DNA from: Aquimarina sp. Aq107
Lineage (GTDB): Bacteria > Bacteroidota > Bacteroidia > Flavobacteriales > Flavobacteriaceae
Assembly (NCBI RefSeq): GCF_943733665.1
Contig: NZ_OX030782.1
Span: 1,886,501 to 1,950,500 of the forward strand
Length of the DNA stretch: 64,000 nucleotides
Direction: 5' to 3'
In this document: positions 51,390 to 60,820 of the stretch, piece after piece
Layout: each line of letters begins with the position of its first letter
Position numbering within the stretch: the stretch's first letter is position 1
Made by a program: the position numbers and the translations under genes
Notes under the pieces: generated by a model
The model's input: only the letters and a program-made list of their open reading frames with translations
Told to the model about the DNA's origin: nothing
Database searches by the model: none

Positions 51390-51767
51390 CTATAGATTTG
51401 GGATAATTAATTCTTGATCTGGGTGAATTACATCGGGATTCTTTAGAATATGTGTGTTCGCAGCAAAAATTTCTTTGTACTTCATAGGATCCTTGTAGTA
51501 ATGCTTTGCAATTTTACTTAATGATTCACCACTTTTTACAGTATGTCTATGATATACCGAACCATCTGCTACGTCAATGTCAGCTACAATATCAGATGGA
51601 GCTTCGCCACCGATTTCTTTTATTTTATCCCAAAGTTGATTTTTCTCATATTGAGTATTAGCAGTTCCCTTTACTTTAAGAACCCCATTTTCTTCGGATA
51701 CATCACCATTTTGGATATTTAATTCTTGTCCTAAATCCAAAACGTCTTGATATTTTGCTTTAACCAT
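51390..51767 (-). CDS. LysM peptidoglycan-binding domain protein (Kbp/YgaU-like)
   Basis: 125 residues without a signal peptide. Residues ~15-60 look like a BON domain (VLKVKGTANTQYEKNQLWDK) and ~72-124 are a LysM domain (HTVKSGESLSKIAKHYYKDP, ending PDQELIIPNL). This BON-LysM layout is that of E. coli Kbp (YgaU), a soluble potassium-binding protein. A TATATTTG box on the minus strand (51813-51806) lies about 40 bp upstream. The absence of export signal fits a cytoplasmic role. Confidence 0.88.
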   Translation of the reverse strand: MVKAKYQDVLDLGQELNIQNGDVSEENGVLKVKGTANTQYEKNQLWDKIKEIGGEAPSDIVADIDVADGSVYHRHTVKSGESLSKIAKHYYKDPMKYKEIFAANTHILKNPDVIHPDQELIIPNL

Positions 51768-51805
51768 AACTGAGTTGATTTTTTAAATTATTAATTAGAT
51801 TTACT

Positions 51806-51813
51806 CAAATATA
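51806..51813 (-). promoter_or_regulatory. Candidate -7 promoter box of the LysM gene
   Basis: TATATTTG on the minus strand, 38 bp before the start codon; no TTG at suitable -33 distance. Confidence 0.4.
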
Positions 51814-51919
51814 ATAATTTATAAAGTTGATTTTATACTATTTACTCATTAAAAAACATCTTATTATCGATGAAATACATAATTTATCTATATTCGAATA
51901 CTTTTAAATAATTATCAAT

Positions 51920-52708
51920 ATGTTTAGAAAACGATACTATTACCTTATTCAACTACAATATTTAGGTTTTAGATATCATGGGTGGCAAAAGCAGCCTAAT
52001 GTGAATACGCTACAAAGAATGGTAGAACGAACCATTAATTATGTCTTAGAGACAAAGGATTTCAAAGTATTAGCGGCTGGACGAACGGATGCAAAGGTAT
52101 CTGCAAATGAAGCTTATGTAGAATTATTTGTTGATCATAAACCGTTGGTGCTAAAGGATTTTTTTGAGCTATTTAATCAAAACCTACCGCAAGATATCAG
52201 AGGTATAAGTGTACAGGAAACAGATGAGCATTTTAATATTATACAACATCCAAAAATTAAAGAGTATATATACTTGTTTTCCCACGGGAAAAAATTTCAT
52301 CCGTTTAGTGCTCCTTTTATGTATAATATTATAGGAGATTTGGATATTAATAGTATGATGGAGGCAGCAAAACTATTTGAAGGGAGACATAATTTTAGAT
52401 CTTATTGTCATAGACCTAATGCAAATACGATTTTACACGGAGAAATAATACAATGTGAAATTGTAAAAAATGATTTATATACAGCAAATTTTTTTCCAGA
52501 TTCGAGTTATTTGTTTAGAGTAAAAGGAGAGGGTTTTAAAAGAAACCAAATAAGATTAATGATGGGGGTGTTATTAGATTTAGGCAAAGGTAAAGTGGAT
52601 ATAAATTTTATTAAGAAAACATTGAATCCTATGGAAGAAGAAATTACTTTAGAGCACATTGTTCCTGGTTCCGGGTTGATTTTAAATACTGTAAAGCTAA
52701 AAGAATAA
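51920..52708 (+). CDS. TruA-like tRNA pseudouridine synthase, divergent
   Basis: 262 residues, length normal for TruA, which modifies uridines 38-40 of tRNA. The catalytic Asp57 lies in LAAGRTDAKVSANEAYVELF. In standard TruA this motif reads GRTDAGVHA; here Gly is Lys and His is Ser. The other family blocks (LQYLGFRYHGWQKQPNVNTL, FLFRVKGEGFKRNQIRLMMG-like SYLFRVKGEGFKRNQIRLMM) are recognisable. So this may be a TruA paralogue with changed target. It heads an operon with a MOSC protein (4 bp) and an FMO-type oxidoreductase (6 bp). Confidence 0.8.
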   Translation: MFRKRYYYLIQLQYLGFRYHGWQKQPNVNTLQRMVERTINYVLETKDFKVLAAGRTDAKVSANEAYVELFVDHKPLVLKDFFELFNQNLPQDIRGISVQETDEHFNIIQHPKIKEYIYLFSHGKKFHPFSAPFMYNIIGDLDINSMMEAAKLFEGRHNFRSYCHRPNANTILHGEIIQCEIVKNDLYTANFFPDSSYLFRVKGEGFKRNQIRLMMGVLLDLGKGKVDINFIKKTLNPMEEEITLEHIVPGSGLILNTVKLKE

Positions 52709-52712
52709 CTAA

Positions 52713-53360
52713 ATGAAAGTAGTATCTACTAATATTGGAGAAACAAAAACGATTTCTTGGAGAGGAAAAGAAGTTAAAACGGGTATTTATAAATATCCAG
52801 TTGATGAACCTATTTATCTAGATAAAGAAGATGTAAAAGGTGATCACGTGGTAGATCGGCGTGTTCATGGAGGTGTAGATAAGGCTTGTTATTTATATGC
52901 TGCTGAACATTATCCATATTGGAAAGAAAAATACCCTGATCTAGATTGGGATTATGGTATGTTTGGAGAAAACCTTACGATTCTTGGGCTTGATGAACGA
53001 TTGATTAATATTGGAAGTGTTTATACGTTAGGAGAAGCAATGGTACAAGTTTCGCAACCCAGACAACCTTGTTATAAATTGGGTGTGCGTTTCGGGACTC
53101 AAACGGTTTTAAAACAGTTTGTTGCAGCATTGATACCTGGTGTGTATCTTAGAGTTTTAACTCCAGGGATAGTACAAACTGGTGATGTACTTACTCCGCA
53201 TGAAATACATACCGATGGGATATCAATCCAAGATATGTATAAGTTATTTTATGATCAAAATTCGCACGAAACTTTAGCTAAAAAAGCAATAAATGACCCT
53301 TTTGTTACTACTAACAATAAAAAGAATATCCTAAATAGATACGGTAGCTCAATTTCTTAA
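52713..53360 (+). CDS. MOSC domain protein (YiiM-like)
   Basis: 215 residues. The MOSC core runs from about 15 to 165, with VDRRVHGGVDKACYLYAAEH, YGMFGENLTILGLDE, and the conserved Cys in RQPCYKLGVRFG that is expected to bind sulfur or molybdopterin-linked sulfur. YiiM of E. coli detoxifies N-hydroxylated base analogues with molybdenum cofactor. Located between truA-like and FMO genes, all in one transcript. Confidence 0.92.
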   Translation: MKVVSTNIGETKTISWRGKEVKTGIYKYPVDEPIYLDKEDVKGDHVVDRRVHGGVDKACYLYAAEHYPYWKEKYPDLDWDYGMFGENLTILGLDERLINIGSVYTLGEAMVQVSQPRQPCYKLGVRFGTQTVLKQFVAALIPGVYLRVLTPGIVQTGDVLTPHEIHTDGISIQDMYKLFYDQNSHETLAKKAINDPFVTTNNKKNILNRYGSSIS

Positions 53361-53366
53361 CTGATT

Positions 53367-54500
53367 ATGAATGTAAGAGTAATTGAAAACTTGATTATTG
53401 GTGCCGGGCCTGCTGGATTAGCAGTTGCGGGTCGTTTTATTAAACAAAATGTTCCTTTTGAAATAATAGAAAAAACAGATAAAATTGCTTATAGTTGGCA
53501 TCATCACTACGATAGACTTTTATTGCATACAGTAAAAGAACTTTCGTGTTTACCTCATTTAGAGTTCCCTGATGAGTATCCTAGATACGTTCCTAGGGCT
53601 AGGTTAGTGGCATACTATGAGAATTATGCAGAACATTTCAATATAAAACCTCAGTTTAATATAGAAGTACAATCCGTAAAGAAAGAAGATGGATTGTGGC
53701 ATATCACAACTGATGAACAAAATTATCAAGCAAAAAATGTCATTGTCGCTACAGGAATAAATAGAGTTCCTTTTTTACCTGTTTGGCTAGGTCAGGAAAA
53801 ATTTAAAGGTGATATTATCCATAGTAGAAATTATAAAAATGCAATCCCTTTTTTAGGAAAGAAGGTGTTAATCATTGGTATGGGTAATACAGGTGCGGAA
53901 TTAGCACTAGACTTAAGTGAACATAATATTGATGTTAGTATTTCTGTCAGGAGTTCTCTTCTTATTGTACCAAGAGATATTAATGGTCGTTCGGTGCAGC
54001 TAACTGCAAAGAAATTAGAGAGATTACCCTTTGGTTTAGGAAGATGGATTGGAAAACAAGTACGCAAGATTGTTATTGGAGATCTTTCTAAATATGGAAT
54101 TTTATCTTCTAAAAAAGATCCAATTGATCATTTAAAACAAACAGGAAGGACACCTGTTATAGATTTAGGTACTGTTAAACAAATTAAGTCTAAGAAAATC
54201 AAAGTAGTAGGAGATATTGCATCATTTTACCCAAATGGGGTACAATTAATAAATGATACCAAATTAGATTTTGATATTGTTGTGTTAGCGACAGGATATA
54301 GAGCCAAAGTAAAAGATTTTATAGAAAACACTGATGGGCTATTAGATGAATATAATATTCCTAAACAAGTTGTCGCCGATGGTAAGCATAAGGGATTGTT
54401 TTTTGTGGGTTTTGATAATTATAAATTAGGAGGGATATTAGGAACGATTGTAAATGACTCTAAGACGATTGTAGATGATATTCTTTTAAATATTACCTGA
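53367..54500 (+). CDS. Flavin-containing monooxygenase-type NAD(P)/FAD oxidoreductase
   Basis: 377 residues. FAD motif LIIGAGPAGLAVAGRF, the FMO fingerprint FxGxxxHxxxY as FKGDIIHSRNYKN, and NADPH motif VLIIGMGNTGAELALDLSEH. ATGYRAKVKDFI is the C-terminal ATG motif. The family oxygenates soft nucleophiles or acts in YUCCA-like decarboxylation; substrate unknown. Third gene of the truA-like/MOSC/FMO unit. Confidence 0.9.
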   Translation: MNVRVIENLIIGAGPAGLAVAGRFIKQNVPFEIIEKTDKIAYSWHHHYDRLLLHTVKELSCLPHLEFPDEYPRYVPRARLVAYYENYAEHFNIKPQFNIEVQSVKKEDGLWHITTDEQNYQAKNVIVATGINRVPFLPVWLGQEKFKGDIIHSRNYKNAIPFLGKKVLIIGMGNTGAELALDLSEHNIDVSISVRSSLLIVPRDINGRSVQLTAKKLERLPFGLGRWIGKQVRKIVIGDLSKYGILSSKKDPIDHLKQTGRTPVIDLGTVKQIKSKKIKVVGDIASFYPNGVQLINDTKLDFDIVVLATGYRAKVKDFIENTDGLLDEYNIPKQVVADGKHKGLFFVGFDNYKLGGILGTIVNDSKTIVDDILLNIT

Positions 54501-54572
54501 TTTCACTGTTTATGGTGTTTTATATTTTAGATTACAGTAAGAAATTTGCTGTATGCTATTAATCACTAAAAT

Positions 54573-55217
54573 ATGAAACTGAAGTTTTTATTTACAATAC
54601 TATTTTTTATTGGTAAAATGTCTAAAGCTCAAGAAACATTAAAACCGATTATAGATTTTTATGGAGATATTTTAGTATTGGATAATTTTCCAGCAATTTC
54701 TGACGATGGATCGCATTATTTAGTAAAATATAGCCAGTATTCTTGTTGTATATCCACCGAGGAAAAACTACAAAAGATAAGAATAAAGGATGGAAAGATT
54801 TTGGATGAAGTTATTTTATCCCCGGGAAGTGAAACGACTCAATATACGGTTGAAGAACAAAAAAATGTTTATGAAAAGCTCCTAAAAATCTTGAGTAATG
54901 GGGGTTATACAACTTTAAATAGAATTCCGACGTTTAATCAGATTTATGATGAAGATAAGAACACTTTTATTGGATTTAAAATAAAAAAAGAAACTTATAA
55001 AAGTCAAAAAATAGATATCCCAAGACTTTCATCACATGGTTTTTGTTGTAATGGGGGTATCGATATGAAGGAAAACTGTTTGCTATATCAAGCAATAATC
55101 AATGTTTCATTTTCGGATAAACATAATATTCTTTTAATAGAAACAGGTTTAGATCACCTTGCAGATGGCTGTGATCAAGGACCTTTTTATCAAGTGATTC
55201 CTATCTTAAAAAATTAA
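54573..55217 (+). CDS. Exported protein of unknown function
   Basis: 214 residues with signal peptide MKLKFLFTILFFIGKMSKAQ. Several Cys (YSQYSCCISTEEKL, SSHGFCCNGGIDMKENC, LADGCDQGPF) suggest disulfides in the envelope. No domain recognised. Its last 4 bases overlap the end of the convergent recQ gene, so no terminator fits between them. Confidence 0.65.
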   Translation: MKLKFLFTILFFIGKMSKAQETLKPIIDFYGDILVLDNFPAISDDGSHYLVKYSQYSCCISTEEKLQKIRIKDGKILDEVILSPGSETTQYTVEEQKNVYEKLLKILSNGGYTTLNRIPTFNQIYDEDKNTFIGFKIKKETYKSQKIDIPRLSSHGFCCNGGIDMKENCLLYQAIINVSFSDKHNILLIETGLDHLADGCDQGPFYQVIPILKN

Positions 55218-57328
55218 TCGTTTTCTAAAACAGCTAGTGCTAGTTTAATAGTGTTATAATCCATTGCTTGTTCAAAATGCTCAAAATATGGTTTTAAAGT
55301 ATCGGGATTATCCAATGTTTCTTTGGCTTCTTTTACAGATTTAATATCAGCGTTACTAACAAATTGTTTTAAATCAATGTCTTCTCCATCATTAAATAAT
55401 TTCATGATATGAGAAAAAATAGTTGACTGCGCCAATTTTCTTTCTTGAGCGATTTCTTCTATTGATAACCCTTGTTTATATAAATTAAAGGTTTCTTTAT
55501 GAGAGTTACCTTTATTTTTGTTTGATTTTTTCTTCTTCTTTGTTTTTTCTGTAGAAAAGTTAATGATCGTCTTAATGAATTGATATCCATAGTTTTGCAT
55601 TTTCATTTTTCCTACTCCATTTATTTGCATAAACTCATCATCACTCATTGGTCTTACTTTTTCCATTTCTTTTAAAGTCGCATCATTGAATATTTGATAA
55701 GCGGGAATACCAGCTTCTTTGGCAAGACTTAAACGTAATTCGCGTAATTTATCAAATAGCGTATTAGATGAAGCTTTTTTAGTCTGCTCAACATTCTTTT
55801 CTTTGATTTTTTCTAGTTCGATAAGATTCGCAAGACGTACTTTTTCATTTTCAAAAAGAACTTTTTTAGAAAGTTCAGTAAGTTTTAATTTGTTATTTAA
55901 GTGAAAAGCAATTTCCAAATATCCTTGATTTATTAATTGAATGATGTATTGTTGCCAATCTCGCCAAGAAATATCATTTGCTATCCCGTAAGTTTTAAGT
56001 TGCTGATATCCTTTATCCAGTACCACGGCATTCTGGGCACCTCTTAATACATCTATTACAGTTCCTATAGGCTCTTCTTCTTTAATTCTAGCAACAGTAG
56101 ATAAAGCTTTCTGAGCAATGATAGTACCATCAATAAAACTAGGAGGATTATTACATACATCACAATTACCACAATCTTCTTCTATTAATTCTCCAAAATA
56201 ACTAAGTAATATTTTTCTCCTGCAACTTAGCGAATCCGCATATTGCTTCATTCTATCTAATTTTGCCATTTGGACTTCTTGATTCCCAGAAGTAGTTGCA
56301 AATTTTTGTAATTGCACAACATCCGCATAACTATGAAAGAGTAGTGTAGAAGAAGGTAGTCCATCTCTTCCTGCCCGACCAATTTCTTGATAATAACCTT
56401 CAATGTTTTTGGGTAAATTATAATGAATAACCCATCGTACATTGGATTTGTCAATTCCCATCCCAAATGCAATGGTGGCACATACAATTTGGACATTATC
56501 GTTTATAAAACCTTCTTGTACATTGGCTCTTTTTTCGTGCGGAATACCAGCGTGATATGCCTCTGCAATAAACCCTTGACTCTGTAGTTTTTCTGCTAAC
56601 ATTTCTGTGGTTTTTCTACTTAAACAGTAGATAATACCAGAATCAATAGGTTTGTCTTCTAAGAAATTAAGTATCTGTTCAATTCTTTTATTTCCAGGAC
56701 GAACTTCTAGACTTAAATTTTTACGATCAAAAGAAGCTAAGAATTGTTTAGCATTTTTAATATTAAGTTGTTGACAAATATCTTGTCTGGTTGCTTTATC
56801 AGCCGTAGCGGTTAATGCAATCAATGGTGTTTCAGGAAATCGACTTTTTAGATATCCTAATTGCGTATATGCTGGTCTAAAATCATGGCCCCAAGAGGAT
56901 ATACAATGAGCTTCATCAATTGCTATTAAACCTATTTCTATTTGCGATAATAATGAATCCAAGAAATTTAAACTCTCAGGAGCGACATAAAGTAGTTTAA
57001 TCTCCTTATTAAGAATCTTTTGATAAATTTCTTGTTGTTCATTTTCGTTTTGACTACTATTTACAAATACAGCTTCTATTCCATTAGACTTTAGTCCATC
57101 TACCTGATCTTTCATAAGAGCAATCAATGGAGAAATAACTAATGTAATACCAGAAAGAAGTAAAGCAGGTAATTGATAGCAGATAGATTTTCCACCACCA
57201 GTAGGCATAATAACAATGTTATCATGACCATTAAATATAGAATTTACAATGTCTTCTTGTAATGGTCTAAAACTATCATATCCAAAATATTCTTTTAGTG
57301 TACTTAAAATTTGTTTTTGATCTGGCAT
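55214..57328 (-). CDS. recQ: ATP-dependent DNA helicase RecQ
   Basis: 704 residues. Walker A VIMPTGGGKSICYQLPA, DEAH motif AIDEAHCISSWGHDFRPAY, motif VI EIGRAGRDGLPS, and the RecQ zinc site (CRRKILLSYFG, then CGNCDVC). A winged-helix RQC domain and an HRDC domain (DKLRELRLSLAKEAGIPAYQ, then INGVGKMKMQNYG) follow. A Lys-rich linker and a C-terminal helix-turn-helix region (GLSIEEIAQERKLAQSTIFS) extend it beyond E. coli RecQ (about 610 residues), as in other Bacteroidota. It unwinds DNA in recombination and fork repair. Confidence 0.97.
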   Translation of the reverse strand: MPDQKQILSTLKEYFGYDSFRPLQEDIVNSIFNGHDNIVIMPTGGGKSICYQLPALLLSGITLVISPLIALMKDQVDGLKSNGIEAVFVNSSQNENEQQEIYQKILNKEIKLLYVAPESLNFLDSLLSQIEIGLIAIDEAHCISSWGHDFRPAYTQLGYLKSRFPETPLIALTATADKATRQDICQQLNIKNAKQFLASFDRKNLSLEVRPGNKRIEQILNFLEDKPIDSGIIYCLSRKTTEMLAEKLQSQGFIAEAYHAGIPHEKRANVQEGFINDNVQIVCATIAFGMGIDKSNVRWVIHYNLPKNIEGYYQEIGRAGRDGLPSSTLLFHSYADVVQLQKFATTSGNQEVQMAKLDRMKQYADSLSCRRKILLSYFGELIEEDCGNCDVCNNPPSFIDGTIIAQKALSTVARIKEEEPIGTVIDVLRGAQNAVVLDKGYQQLKTYGIANDISWRDWQQYIIQLINQGYLEIAFHLNNKLKLTELSKKVLFENEKVRLANLIELEKIKEKNVEQTKKASSNTLFDKLRELRLSLAKEAGIPAYQIFNDATLKEMEKVRPMSDDEFMQINGVGKMKMQNYGYQFIKTIINFSTEKTKKKKKSNKNKGNSHKETFNLYKQGLSIEEIAQERKLAQSTIFSHIMKLFNDGEDIDLKQFVSNADIKSVKEAKETLDNPDTLKPYFEHFEQAMDYNTIKLALAVLEND

Positions 57329-57458
57329 AAATGCAAAGAAAGGAAAAAAGCTGTCAAAAAATAAATGATATTGTAGAGCTTATTAAAATGTTTATAGTTG
57401 TTGCCTTTTTTTCAAAAGCCAGATGAATAAACATAAAGCTTGACTGCTTTTTGATCCC

Positions 57459-57830
57459 TTAGATATGTTGGTCAATTAAGATTGTATTTCCATCAGGATC
57501 TGTTAATACGATACTTTCTGGACCACTGGTATTTTCGTTTGCTTCTTTTTGTAATTGTATATTTTTGGTTTTGAGATGTTTTTGAATTTCTCTTACGTCT
57601 TCAAAGTTTTCAATTTTACTAGCTTGGTGATCCCATCCTGGATTGAAAGTAATAATATTATTTTCAAACATTCCTTGAAAAAGCCCAATAAGAGTTTTTT
57701 CATTTTTCATTATCAAATAATTATTTTTTATATCACCTGCAAATACTTCGAACCCCAAATTTTCATAAAACTCTTTTGAGACGTTAATATCTTTTACATT
57801 TAGACTTATAGAAAATGTACCTAGTTTCAT
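57459..57830 (-). CDS. VOC-family (glyoxalase/bleomycin-resistance fold) protein
   Basis: 123 residues with the paired beta-alpha-beta-beta-beta modules of the vicinal oxygen chelate fold: FSISLNVKDINVSKEFYENL with LGFEVFAGD, and ending ESIVLTDPDGNTILIDQHI. Metal ligands cannot be set with certainty from sequence. Members act on small molecules or bind drugs; role unknown. Monocistronic. Confidence 0.88.
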   Translation of the reverse strand: MKLGTFSISLNVKDINVSKEFYENLGFEVFAGDIKNNYLIMKNEKTLIGLFQGMFENNIITFNPGWDHQASKIENFEDVREIQKHLKTKNIQLQKEANENTSGPESIVLTDPDGNTILIDQHI

Positions 57831-57923
57831 TTTTATGTTTTTTGTTATGAATCATAAAATTAATGAAATTTCTATATATTAAATTTCATATAATTGAAGC
57901 CATAATATTCGATGTGAGACGAA

Positions 57924-58808
57924 TTATAAAAATAAATCAGAACTTAGATAACGATCTCCACGATCACAGATGATTGCAACAAGAACTCCACTATCTATTG
58001 TTTTTGCTAATTTTAGTGCTGCGGTAACAGATCCACCACTACTCATACCAGAAAAAACACCTTCTTCTTTAGCGAGTCTTTTAGCCATTTCTGTAGCTTC
58101 TTCCTGACTAACTTCAATGACTTGATCTACTTTTGAAGGGTTAAATATTTTTGGTAAATATTCTTTGGGCCATTTTCTTATTCCAGGAATTCTGGATTCA
58201 TCTGTGGGTTGTACACCTACTATCTGAACTTCTTTAGATTGTTCTTTTAGATATGTGGATGTCCCCATAATGGTACCCGTAGTTCCCATAGAAGAAACAA
58301 AATGTGTAATCTTTCCATCAGTATCTTTCCAAATTTCGGGACCAGTAGTTTTATAATGGGCTTTCCAGTTGTCATCATTGGCAAATTGATTTAACATAAC
58401 GTATCCGTCATTGTTTACCTTTGCTTCTGCATAATCACGTGCTCCTTCGATACCAACATCTGTTGATGTTAAGGTCACTTTTGCACCATACGCTTTCATG
58501 GTTTGAACACGTTCTTTGGTAGAATTTTCTGGCATCACAAGTTCAATATCTAAATCAAAAATACCTGCAATCATTGCTAGTGCTATCCCAGTATTTCCGC
58601 TCGTCGCTTCTATTAATTTTGTGTTTTTATCAATATCTCCTCGATCTAAAGCAGACTTTATCATGTTATAAGCTGCACGATCTTTTACACTTCCTCCAGG
58701 ATTATGCCCTTCTAGTTTTAAGTATAATGTTATGTTTGGGTTATCAATTAGGGAAGTAGCTTTTACTAAAGGTGTATTTCCGATGAGATCTAAAATGGTA
58801 TGGGACAT
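57924..58808 (-). CDS. cysM: Cysteine synthase B
   Basis: 294 residues from the ATG at 58808, where MSHTILDLIGNTPLVKATSL begins; the frame extends 25 codons upstream inside cysE but that part is not conserved. PLP lysine K42 in NPGGSVKDRAAYNMI, phosphate loop EATSGNTGIALAM, and C-terminal SGMSSGGSVTAALKLA. It makes cysteine from O-acetylserine and sulfide or thiosulfate. Its ATG overlaps the cysE stop by one base (TAATG), which couples the two. Confidence 0.95.
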   Translation of the reverse strand: MSHTILDLIGNTPLVKATSLIDNPNITLYLKLEGHNPGGSVKDRAAYNMIKSALDRGDIDKNTKLIEATSGNTGIALAMIAGIFDLDIELVMPENSTKERVQTMKAYGAKVTLTSTDVGIEGARDYAEAKVNNDGYVMLNQFANDDNWKAHYKTTGPEIWKDTDGKITHFVSSMGTTGTIMGTSTYLKEQSKEVQIVGVQPTDESRIPGIRKWPKEYLPKIFNPSKVDQVIEVSQEEATEMAKRLAKEEGVFSGMSSGGSVTAALKLAKTIDSGVLVAIICDRGDRYLSSDLFL

Positions 58809-59599
58809 TAAATTACTTTTTTTATCTTGATTTCTGATGTGTTTGATATAATCGAATTTTCTGGGACTGAAGAAGTTATCCAAGCATTACCGCCAATAGT
58901 GCTGTTTGCTCCAATAACAGTAGTGCCACCAAGTATCGTTGCATTCGCATAAATGGTAACATTATCTTCTACTGTTGGATGTCTTTTTACATTGCGAAGC
59001 TTTCTATCCACGTATAAGCCACCTAACGTTACACCTTGATATATTTTTACATTATTCTTTATAATTGCAGTTTCTCCAATAACAATTCCTGTAGCATGAT
59101 CAATAAAAAATGATTCTCCAATTTCTGCTCCAGGATTAATGTCTGTACCAGTTAATCTATGAGAATACTCCGTCATAAGTCTTGGTATAAGTGGTAATCC
59201 GAATTTTAATAATTCGTGGCTTAATCTGTAGATTGCAATCGCATAAAATCCAGGGTACGCAAGATATACTTCTTCTATAGAATTAGCTGCAGGATCACTT
59301 TTTATAAAAGAATCTGCATCTTTATTAAGTTTTTGTAATATTTCAGGGAGCTTTTCTAAATAAGATTGCCATATTTTACAACAAGGTCTTTCAGTTTCCC
59401 AACAGGCAAGATCTACCAACTCTTCAAAGGTTTGTTCCAGTATAGCGATGTTTTTCTCTACTTCTGTATCAGAATCGAATAAAGTATAAAAAAGAAGATT
59501 AGTGAAATACTCTGTTCTCTCCTTAAGTTTTAGCTTTAGATTAGGATTCTTTTTCTGTTTTTCAATCTTAGCTATAATTTGTTCTCTTTCTTTAGTCAT
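58808..59599 (-). CDS. cysE: Serine O-acetyltransferase
   Basis: 263 residues. N-terminal helical domain, then left-handed beta-helix of hexapeptide repeats: HRLTGTDINPGAEIGESFFI, DHATGIVIGETAIIKNNVKI, YQGVTLGGLYVDRKLRNVKR, HPTVEDNVTIYANATILGG. The HATG His-Asp and the GVTLGG loop are the acetyl-CoA/serine site. It makes O-acetylserine for the cysM product encoded just downstream. Together they form the two-step pathway from serine to cysteine. Confidence 0.96.
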   Translation of the reverse strand: MTKEREQIIAKIEKQKKNPNLKLKLKERTEYFTNLLFYTLFDSDTEVEKNIAILEQTFEELVDLACWETERPCCKIWQSYLEKLPEILQKLNKDADSFIKSDPAANSIEEVYLAYPGFYAIAIYRLSHELLKFGLPLIPRLMTEYSHRLTGTDINPGAEIGESFFIDHATGIVIGETAIIKNNVKIYQGVTLGGLYVDRKLRNVKRHPTVEDNVTIYANATILGGTTVIGANSTIGGNAWITSSVPENSIISNTSEIKIKKVI

Positions 59600-59892
59600 A
59601 GTGCCTGTTTTGAAAAGTCTAGTAAATATATAGAATAAAGAAATAGAGAGGTCTTATTTAAATGCAAATACTTACATTTTTACAATAATAATAACAAAGA
59701 ATAGCTAGAATTGATAGTAATACATAAAATTTGGTTAAAAAGATAAGACGGTTTGGTATTCTTTGAAGATGAATTACCTTTATAAAGGTTTACTAAAACG
59801 CTATCTATATTTATTGATTTGTGTAGTCATAGTTAGTGATGCAATGCGTACAGAAAAAAAACTTAATTTATCAAATAACAATAACACAGATT

Positions 59893-60777
59893 ATGAAAAA
59901 ACTCAAAAAGGAAGATATTAAACAAGAGGTGTTCAACTTATATGATGAGTACGCACATAGTAAGATTCAGAGAAGAGAATTTATTGAAAAGTTAGGTATC
60001 TATGCAGTAGGAGGAATTACCGTTCCATCTTTGATGAGTTTTTTGATGCCTAATTACTCGGATAATTTGATAGTTGATAAAAACAACATTCAATTAGATT
60101 CTAATTACATTACATACGATTCGGAAAAAGGTGGAGGAGAAATAAAAGCATTGTTTTCTAAACCTAAGAATGTAAAACAAAAATTAGGAGGAATTGTAGT
60201 AGTGCATGAGAACAGAGGATTAAACCCTTATATAGAAGATACTGCAAGGAGAGCAGCATTGGATGGTTTTATTACCATTGCGCCTGATGCGTTATCTCCG
60301 TTAGGAGGATATCCAGGTAATGATGATGAAGGGAGAAAATTGCAAAGAAAAAGAGATCGAAATGAAATGCTAGAAGATTTTATAGCAGCATATAAATACC
60401 TAAAACAACATGAAGAATGTAATGGTAAAATTGGCGTGGTAGGATTTTGTTTTGGAGGATGGATTTCTAATATGATGGCAGTAAAAATAGCAGATCTATC
60501 TGCTGCTGTACCTTTTTATGGAAGTCAACCTAAAGAGGATATTGATAAAATAGAAGCTCCGTTGATGCTTCAATTTGCCGGCCTCGACAAGCGTGTTAAT
60601 GAAGGTTGGCCTGAATATGAAAAAGCTCTTAAAAAAGAAAATAAAGAATATGAGGCTTTTACTTATCCGGAAGTAAATCATGGTTTTCACAATACAAGTA
60701 CGCCAAGATATGACAAAGAAGCTGCAGAGTTGGCTTGGAGTCGCACGATACAATTTTTTAAGGAAAAGTTAGTATAG
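59893..60777 (+). CDS. Dienelactone hydrolase family protein, probable Tat substrate
   Basis: 294 residues from the ATG at 59893; an earlier ATG at 59836 is less likely. The N-terminal QRREFIEKLGIYAVGGITV has the twin-Arg motif followed by a hydrophobic stretch, so export by the Tat system is probable. The hydrolase has the Cys nucleophile in VGFCFGGWISNMM, Asp in FAGLDKRVNEG and His in EVNHGFHNTS, the usual Cys-Asp-His triad. Dienelactone hydrolase opens lactone rings in aromatic degradation; many homologues act on unknown esters. Monocistronic or first in a run with the next plus-strand genes. Confidence 0.87.
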   Translation: MKKLKKEDIKQEVFNLYDEYAHSKIQRREFIEKLGIYAVGGITVPSLMSFLMPNYSDNLIVDKNNIQLDSNYITYDSEKGGGEIKALFSKPKNVKQKLGGIVVVHENRGLNPYIEDTARRAALDGFITIAPDALSPLGGYPGNDDEGRKLQRKRDRNEMLEDFIAAYKYLKQHEECNGKIGVVGFCFGGWISNMMAVKIADLSAAVPFYGSQPKEDIDKIEAPLMLQFAGLDKRVNEGWPEYEKALKKENKEYEAFTYPEVNHGFHNTSTPRYDKEAAELAWSRTIQFFKEKLV

Positions 60778-60820
60778 CGTACCTCAATACAATAAAAATA
60801 TAATCATTAAATCAAAATAT

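Noticed and set aside
58809-58883. N-terminal extension of CysM
   Set aside because: The extra residues overlap the end of cysE and are not part of the cysteine synthase fold; the ATG at 58808 matches the family start and the TAATG overlap.
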